From: Flavobacteriaceae bacterium
GTDB taxonomy: Bacteria > Bacteroidota > Bacteroidia > Flavobacteriales > Flavobacteriaceae
Reading direction: 5' to 3'
DNA length: 11,483 nucleotides
Assembly: GCA_947458575.1 (NCBI GenBank)
Contig: CANHBE010000059.1
Coordinates: 1-11,483, forward strand
The position numbers were made by a program, and so were the translations under genes. Position 1 is the first letter of the stretch. Each line of letters begins with the position of its first letter. Positions 7,201 through 11,483 of the stretch are shown piece after piece. Below the pieces are notes generated by a model, which saw only the letters and a list, made by a program, of their open reading frames with translations, had not been told where the DNA came from and ran no database searches.

Positions 7201-8039
7201 AGATGGTAAACGACTTAATTCACAATTACAAAATCAAGTTAAATGATTTGCAAGGTGCATTGAGAAGAGAAAAGTTTACGATAACAGTTGGAGATGAATT
7301 GCCTGCTGGTATTTTGAAACTTGCGAAAGTTTATATCGCTAAGAAACGTAAACTGAAAGTGGGTGATAAAATGGCGGGACGTCACGGAAACAAAGGTATT
7401 GTGGCCCGAATTGTTCGCCATGAAGATATGCCTTTCCTTGAAGACGGAACACCGGTAGATATTGTATTGAATCCTCTTGGAGTACCATCGCGTATGAACA
7501 TCGGTCAAATTTATGAGACTGTTTTGGGTTGGGCTGGAATGAATCTAGGTCGCAAATTCGCAACCCCAATTTTCGACGGTGCAACTTTAGATCAAATTAA
7601 TGCCCTAACAGATGAAGCGGGAATCCCACGTTTTGGTCATACTTATCTGTATGATGGAGGAACAGGTGAGCGTTTTCACCAAGCAGCAACTGTTGGTGTA
7701 ATCTATATGTTGAAACTCGGACATATGGTTGATGATAAAATGCACGCACGTTCAATCGGACCATACTCTTTGATTACGCAACAACCATTGGGAGGTAAAG
7801 CCCAATTCGGAGGTCAACGTTTTGGAGAGATGGAGGTTTGGGCACTGGAAGCATACGGTGCTTCTAGCACATTGCGTGAGATCTTAACAGTAAAATCGGA
7901 TGATGTTATCGGTAGAGCCAAAACATACGAGGCAATCGTTAAAGGTGAAACTATGCCAGAGCCGGGATTACCTGAATCATTCAACGTATTGATGCACGAA
8001 TTGAAAGGTCTTGGACTTGACATTCGTTTAGAAGAATAA
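4227..8039 (+). CDS. rpoB: DNA-directed RNA polymerase subunit beta
   Basis: RpoB forms one pincer of RNA polymerase and half of its active centre. From ATG 4227 it has 1270 residues; the TTG at 4224 is in frame but unnecessary. Seen in order are ERVVVSQLHRSPGVFF (about 139-154), the rifampicin region QLSQFMDQTNPLAEITHKRR from residue 470, CPIETPEGPNIGLI, GYNFEDAIVISEK with E778/D779, and KVGDKMAGRHGNKG with catalytic-centre lysines K1048 and K1056 (E. coli K1065, K1073). The C-terminal GGQRFGEMEVWALEAYGA begins near 1195. Residues matching E. coli D516, H526, S531, L533, P564 and I572 are unchanged, which predicts a rifampicin-sensitive enzyme. About 150 residues after FGDKAGDVKD (near 880) are charged and helical, at the site of the lineage-specific insertion after residue 937 in E. 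coli. It follows a structured 265-base leader and precedes rpoC by 109 bases. Confidence 0.99.
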   Translation: MITNQTERLNFASTKNIPDYPDFLDVQVKSFKDFFQLETKSDERGNEGLYNTFMENFPITDTRNNFVLEFLDYFVDPPRYTIQECIERGLTYSVPLKARLKLYCTDPEHEDFETIVQDVYLGTIPYMTPSGTFVINGAERVVVSQLHRSPGVFFGQSFHANGTKLYSARVIPFKGSWIEFATDINSVMYAYIDRKKKLPVTTLFRAIGFERDKDILEIFDLAEEIKVSKTGLKKYIGRKLAARVLNTWHEDFVDEDTGEVVSIERNEIILDRDTIIDKDNVEEIIDSNVKSILLHKESTTQADYSIIHNTLQKDPTNSEKEAVEHIYRQLRNAEPPDEETARGIIDKLFFSDQRYNLGEVGRYRMNKKLNLDIPMEKQVLTKEDIITIVKYLIELINSKAEIDDIDHLSNRRVRTVGEQLSQQFGVGLARMARTIRERMNVRDNEVFTPIDLINAKTLSSVINSFFGTNQLSQFMDQTNPLAEITHKRRLSALGPGGLSRERAGFEVRDVHYTHYGRLCPIETPEGPNIGLISSLGVYAKVNGMGFIETPYRKVTGGKVDLNAAPVYLSAEEEEGKMIAQANIEMDNSGKITADKVIAREEGDFPVVDPGQVHYTDVAPNQIASISASLIPFLEHDDANRALMGSNMMRQAVPLLRPEAPIVGTGLERQVASDSRVLINAEGHGVVEYVDANIITIKYDRSEEERMVSFEPDEKTYNLIKFRKTNQSTSINLKPIVRKGDRVVPGQVLSEGYATQNGELALGRNLKVAFMPWKGYNFEDAIVISEKVVRDDIFTSIHIDDYSLEVRDTKLGNEELTNDIPNVSEEATKDLDENGMIRIGAEVKPGDILIGKITPKGESDPTPEEKLLRAIFGDKAGDVKDASLKASPSLHGVVLDKKLFARAVKDKRKRTQDKDALGTLEMEFETKFVELKDKLVEKLFLIVNGKTSQGVMNDLGEEVLPKGKKYTQKMLYAVEDFAHLSSGQWVADEATNKMVNDLIHNYKIKLNDLQGALRREKFTITVGDELPAGILKLAKVYIAKKRKLKVGDKMAGRHGNKGIVARIVRHEDMPFLEDGTPVDIVLNPLGVPSRMNIGQIYETVLGWAGMNLGRKFATPIFDGATLDQINALTDEAGIPRFGHTYLYDGGTGERFHQAATVGVIYMLKLGHMVDDKMHARSIGPYSLITQQPLGGKAQFGGQRFGEMEVWALEAYGASSTLREILTVKSDDVIGRAKTYEAIVKGETMPEPGLPESFNVLMHELKGLGLDIRLEE

Positions 8040-8077
8040 ATAAAAAGTAATCAGTATTCAATTATTTAGTTGGCAGG

Positions 8078-8110
8078 AAACTGAACACTAATAAACTGAA
8101 CACCGAACAC
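8078..8110 (+). repeat. Short direct repeat in the rpoB-rpoC spacer
   Basis: AAACTGAACAC occurs at 8078-8088 and again at 8093-8103, a period of 15 bases. A third GAACAC follows at 8105-8110. The repeat sits in the 109-base gap (8040-8148), which otherwise is A/T-rich and shows no terminator, so rpoB and rpoC are probably cotranscribed. It may be a slippage product, an interspersed repeat, or a set of binding sites. Nothing in the sequence decides between these. Confidence 0.6.
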
Positions 8111-8148
8111 TTTAAAAATCAATTTCAAAAAAATTCAATAGTACTACT

Positions 8149-11100
8149 ATGATGAATACTAGAAATAACAACAAGGATAAGAATCTGATCAAGAGATTTG
8201 ATAAAATTTCGATCGGACTGGCTTCACCTGAATCTATCTTGGCAGAGTCAAGAGGTGAAGTGTTGAAGCCTGAAACTATCAATTATAGAACTCATAAGCC
8301 GGAACGCGACGGTTTGTTTTGCGAGCGTATTTTTGGACCTGTTAAGGACTTTGAATGTGCTTGTGGAAAGTATAAAAGAATTCGCTACAAAGGTATTATC
8401 TGCGATCGTTGCGGGGTAGAAGTTACTGAAAAGAAAGTGCGCCGTGATCGGGTTGGACATATCAATTTAGTTGTGCCAATAGCACACATTTGGTATTTCC
8501 GTTCCTTGCCAAACAAAATTGGATACATCCTTGGATTGCCTTCTAAGAAGTTAGATATGATTATCTACTACGAAAGATATGTGGTGATTCAGCCGGGTAT
8601 TGCGAAAAACTCAGAAGGAGATCCAATCGAAAGACTTGATTTCCTCACTGAAGAAGAATACTTGAACATCCTTGATTCACTTCCACAGGAAAACCAATAT
8701 CTTGACGACCTTGATCCTAATAAATTCGTTGCCAAAATGGGAGCTGAATGTATCATGGATTTGTTGGCTCGTATCGATCTCGATGCCTTATCATACGAAT
8801 TGCGTCATTCGGCAAATCACGAAACTTCCAAGCAACGTAAAACAGAGGCATTAAAAAGGTTGCAAGTTGTTGAGTCTTTCCGTGAATCTAATGAAAACAG
8901 AGAGAATCGTCCGGAATGGATGATTATGAAAGTGATTCCGGTTATTCCACCAGAATTGCGTCCGCTAGTGCCATTGGATGGAGGTCGTTTTGCTACTTCA
9001 GACTTAAATGATTTATACCGAAGAGTAATTATCCGTAATAATCGTTTGAAGCGATTAATGGAGATTAAAGCTCCAGAAGTGATTTTACGAAATGAGAAAC
9101 GTATGCTACAAGAGTCTGTTGACTCGTTGTTCGACAATACACGTAAAGCATCTGCTGTAAAAACAGAATCTAATCGTCCGTTGAAATCACTTTCAGACTC
9201 CTTGAAAGGAAAACAAGGTCGATTCCGTCAAAACTTACTGGGGAAACGTGTTGATTATTCTGCTCGTTCGGTAATTGTTGTAGGACCTGAACTCAAGCTA
9301 TACGAATGTGGTATTCCTAAAGATATGGCTGCAGAATTGTACAAGCCTTTTGTGATCAGAAAATTGATCGAAAGAGGAATTGTAAAAACAGTTAAGTCTG
9401 CCAAGAAAATTATAGACAAGAAAGAACCTGTAGTTTGGGATATTCTTGAAAATGTAATTAAAGGACACCCGGTATTGCTGAATCGTGCTCCCACACTTCA
9501 CAGACTCGGAATCCAAGCATTCCAGCCAAAACTAATCGAAGGAAAAGCAATCCAATTGCATCCACTGGTATGTACGGCTTTTAACGCGGATTTCGACGGA
9601 GATCAAATGGCGGTGCATTTACCATTAGGTCCGGAGGCAATTCTTGAAGCGCAACTGTTGATGTTGGCTTCACACAATATTTTGAATCCTGCTAACGGAG
9701 CACCAATTACTGTGCCTTCTCAGGACATGGTTTTGGGACTGTATTACATGACGAAAGAAAGATTGTCAACAGCTGATAATAAAATATTGGGTGAGAATCT
9801 GACTTTCTATTCCGCTGAAGAGGTGAATATCGCTTTAAATGAAGGGAGATTAGAATTGAATGCTCGTGTAAAAATCAGAGCTAAAGATTTTAATGAAGAA
9901 GGTAATCTGGTATATAAAATCATTCAAACTACGGCAGGTCGAGTGCTATTTAACGAAGTAGTTCCAGAAGCTGCAGGTTATATAAATGATGTCTTAACAA
10001 AGAAGAATTTACGTGATATCATCGGAAGAATCCTAAGTGTAACCGATGTGCCAACTACGGCAGCCTTCCTTGATAACATGAAGGATATGGGTTACAAATT
10101 CGCTTTCAAAGGCGGATTGTCATTTAGCTTAGGTGATATCATTATCCCGGAAAGAAAAGAAGAGTTAATCGCTGACGCTCGCGAACAGGTTGAAGGGATT
10201 TCGATGAATTATAACATGGGATTGATTACCAATAACGAACGTTATAACCAAGTAATCGATGTTTGGACATCTACTAACGCGATGCTTACAGAATTAGCAA
10301 TGAAAAATATCCGTGAAGACCAACAAGGTTTCAACTCGGTTTATATGATGCTTGATTCCGGAGCACGTGGATCTAAAGAACAGATCCGTCAGTTAACCGG
10401 TATGCGTGGATTGATGGCAAAACCAAAGAAATCAACTGCGGGTGGTGGTGAGATTATCGAAAACCCGATTCTTTCAAACTTTAAAGAAGGATTGTCGATT
10501 TTGGAGTACTTTATTTCAACGCACGGTGCTCGTAAAGGTCTTGCAGATACAGCTCTTAAGACTGCAGATGCCGGATATTTGACCAGAAGGCTACACGATG
10601 TTTCTCAAGATGTCATTGTCAACATGGACGATTGCGGAACATTGCGTGGTATTGAAGTGTCGGCCTTGAAAAAGAATGAAGAAATAGTAGAGACTTTTGG
10701 AGAACGTATTTTGGGACGTGTAGCTTTACATGATGTGTTAAACCCATTGACTTCAGAAGTATTAGTATATTCTGGACAACAAATTACCGAGGCAATCGTC
10801 AAGGAGATTGAAGCATCTCCGGTTGAAAAGCTAGAAGTTCGTTCTCCATTAACTTGCGAAGCTACCAAAGGAATTTGTGCGAAGTGTTACGGAAGAAATC
10901 TTGCAACCGGAAGAATGACCCAAAAAGGGGAAGCTGTCGGTGTAATCGCTGCCCAATCAATTGGTGAACCTGGTACACAGTTAACCTTACGTACTTTCCA
11001 CGTTGGAGGAACAGCAGGAAATATTTCTGAAGAATCAAGCATCGTAACACGTTTTGACGGTCGATTGGAAATAGAAGACTTGAAAACGGTTAAAGGTGAA

Positions 11101-11483
11101 GATGGCGAAGGAAATTCAGTTGACATCGTAGTTTCTCGTTCAACAGAACTGAAATTGGTAGATGTTAAAACCGGAATTGTATTAAACACTCATAATATTC
11201 CTTATGGTTCTAGTATTTTCGTTAAAGACGCTGATGTAGTTTCAAAAGGTACAACCATTTGTAAATGGGATCCATATAATGGAGTTATTGTATCAGAGTT
11301 TACAGGTAAAATCGCTTACGAAGATCTGGAACAAGGTCAATCTTTCCAAGTGGAAATTGACGAACAAACAGGCTTCCAGGAAAAAGTTATTTCGGAATCT
11401 AGAAATAAAAAGTTAATTCCAACGCTATTGGTATACGGAAAAGACAACGAGTTAATTCGTTCCTATAACTTACCGGTAGGTGC
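8149..11483 (+). CDS. rpoC: DNA-directed RNA polymerase subunit beta', 5' part (runs off the window)
   Basis: RpoC forms the clamp and carries the catalytic magnesium site of RNA polymerase. The frame is open from tandem ATGs at 8149 and 8152 to the window end, giving 1111 codons plus two bases; the first residues are MMNTRNNNKDKN. The N-terminal zinc site is C70, C72, C85 and C88. The active-site motif NADFDGDQM has aspartates D481, D483 and D485. The second zinc site is C829, C903, C910 and C913, with the same spacing as in E. coli. The bridge helix and trigger loop region reads GEAVGVIAAQSIGEPGTQLT, then LRTFHVGG with H951 matching E. coli H936. From about residue 958 a long beta-rich segment follows instead of the trigger-loop return, which fits the SI3-type insertion seen in several phyla. 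The insertion's end and the C-terminus are outside the window. Confidence 0.98.
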   Translation, partial: MMNTRNNNKDKNLIKRFDKISIGLASPESILAESRGEVLKPETINYRTHKPERDGLFCERIFGPVKDFECACGKYKRIRYKGIICDRCGVEVTEKKVRRDRVGHINLVVPIAHIWYFRSLPNKIGYILGLPSKKLDMIIYYERYVVIQPGIAKNSEGDPIERLDFLTEEEYLNILDSLPQENQYLDDLDPNKFVAKMGAECIMDLLARIDLDALSYELRHSANHETSKQRKTEALKRLQVVESFRESNENRENRPEWMIMKVIPVIPPELRPLVPLDGGRFATSDLNDLYRRVIIRNNRLKRLMEIKAPEVILRNEKRMLQESVDSLFDNTRKASAVKTESNRPLKSLSDSLKGKQGRFRQNLLGKRVDYSARSVIVVGPELKLYECGIPKDMAAELYKPFVIRKLIERGIVKTVKSAKKIIDKKEPVVWDILENVIKGHPVLLNRAPTLHRLGIQAFQPKLIEGKAIQLHPLVCTAFNADFDGDQMAVHLPLGPEAILEAQLLMLASHNILNPANGAPITVPSQDMVLGLYYMTKERLSTADNKILGENLTFYSAEEVNIALNEGRLELNARVKIRAKDFNEEGNLVYKIIQTTAGRVLFNEVVPEAAGYINDVLTKKNLRDIIGRILSVTDVPTTAAFLDNMKDMGYKFAFKGGLSFSLGDIIIPERKEELIADAREQVEGISMNYNMGLITNNERYNQVIDVWTSTNAMLTELAMKNIREDQQGFNSVYMMLDSGARGSKEQIRQLTGMRGLMAKPKKSTAGGGEIIENPILSNFKEGLSILEYFISTHGARKGLADTALKTADAGYLTRRLHDVSQDVIVNMDDCGTLRGIEVSALKKNEEIVETFGERILGRVALHDVLNPLTSEVLVYSGQQITEAIVKEIEASPVEKLEVRSPLTCEATKGICAKCYGRNLATGRMTQKGEAVGVIAAQSIGEPGTQLTLRTFHVGGTAGNISEESSIVTRFDGRLEIEDLKTVKGEDGEGNSVDIVVSRSTELKLVDVKTGIVLNTHNIPYGSSIFVKDADVVSKGTTICKWDPYNGVIVSEFTGKIAYEDLEQGQSFQVEIDEQTGFQEKVISESRNKKLIPTLLVYGKDNELIRSYNLPVG

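Noticed and set aside
8672..8854. Plus-strand 60-codon frame near the start of rpoC
   Set aside because: It overlaps the rpoC frame, which has unbroken family similarity there.
1..11483. Mobile element, CRISPR array, toxin-antitoxin pair, defence or other novel gene cluster
   Set aside because: Nearly all bases belong to core translation and transcription genes in a conserved order; no transposase, spaced repeat array, attachment site or unknown gene was seen on either strand.

Overview
The window is a conserved housekeeping locus for translation and transcription, read entirely on the + strand. The order is tuf (3' part), tRNA-Trp(CCA), secE, nusG, rplK, rplA, rplJ, rplL, rpoB, rpoC (5' part). 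Protein sequence points to a member of the Bacteroidota, probably Flavobacteriales-like. The signs are the short SecE, the RpoB and RpoC wording, AT-leaning DNA, no recognisable Shine-Dalgarno sequence before any start, and A-rich bases in front of several start codons. I cannot assign a genus from the sequence alone.

Positions 1-1007 hold the end of EF-Tu, a good intrinsic terminator and a tRNA-Trp that begins only a few bases after the terminator. Positions 1008-1771 hold secE (protein-export channel subunit) and nusG (transcription factor), almost abutting. Positions 1772-1836 form a leader with a U-tract hairpin before the ribosomal protein genes. Positions 1837-3961 encode L11, L1, L10 and L7/L12, the L1 stalk and the GTPase-associated stalk base. 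Positions 3962-4226 form the longest non-coding stretch. It holds a strong terminator or attenuator, two or three further hairpins and a possible promoter. Positions 4227-11483 encode the RNA polymerase beta subunit and most of beta', separated by a 109-base gap with a small direct repeat.

The genes serve one growth programme: EF-Tu delivers aminoacyl-tRNA to the L7/L12 stalk that L10 and L11 anchor, NusG rides on the RpoB/RpoC polymerase and links it to ribosomes, and SecE serves export of new proteins. With only one compact leader before rplK and hairpins at the tuf, rplK and rpoB junctions, expression is probably set by read-through at these hairpins plus possible internal promoters.

I looked for an undescribed system and did not find one: no mobile element, CRISPR array, toxin-antitoxin pair, defence gene or unknown gene is visible. 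The parts most worth a second look are non-coding: the structured rplL-rpoB intergenic region, the terminator set directly against tRNA-Trp, the nusG-rplK hairpin, and the repeat between rpoB and rpoC.
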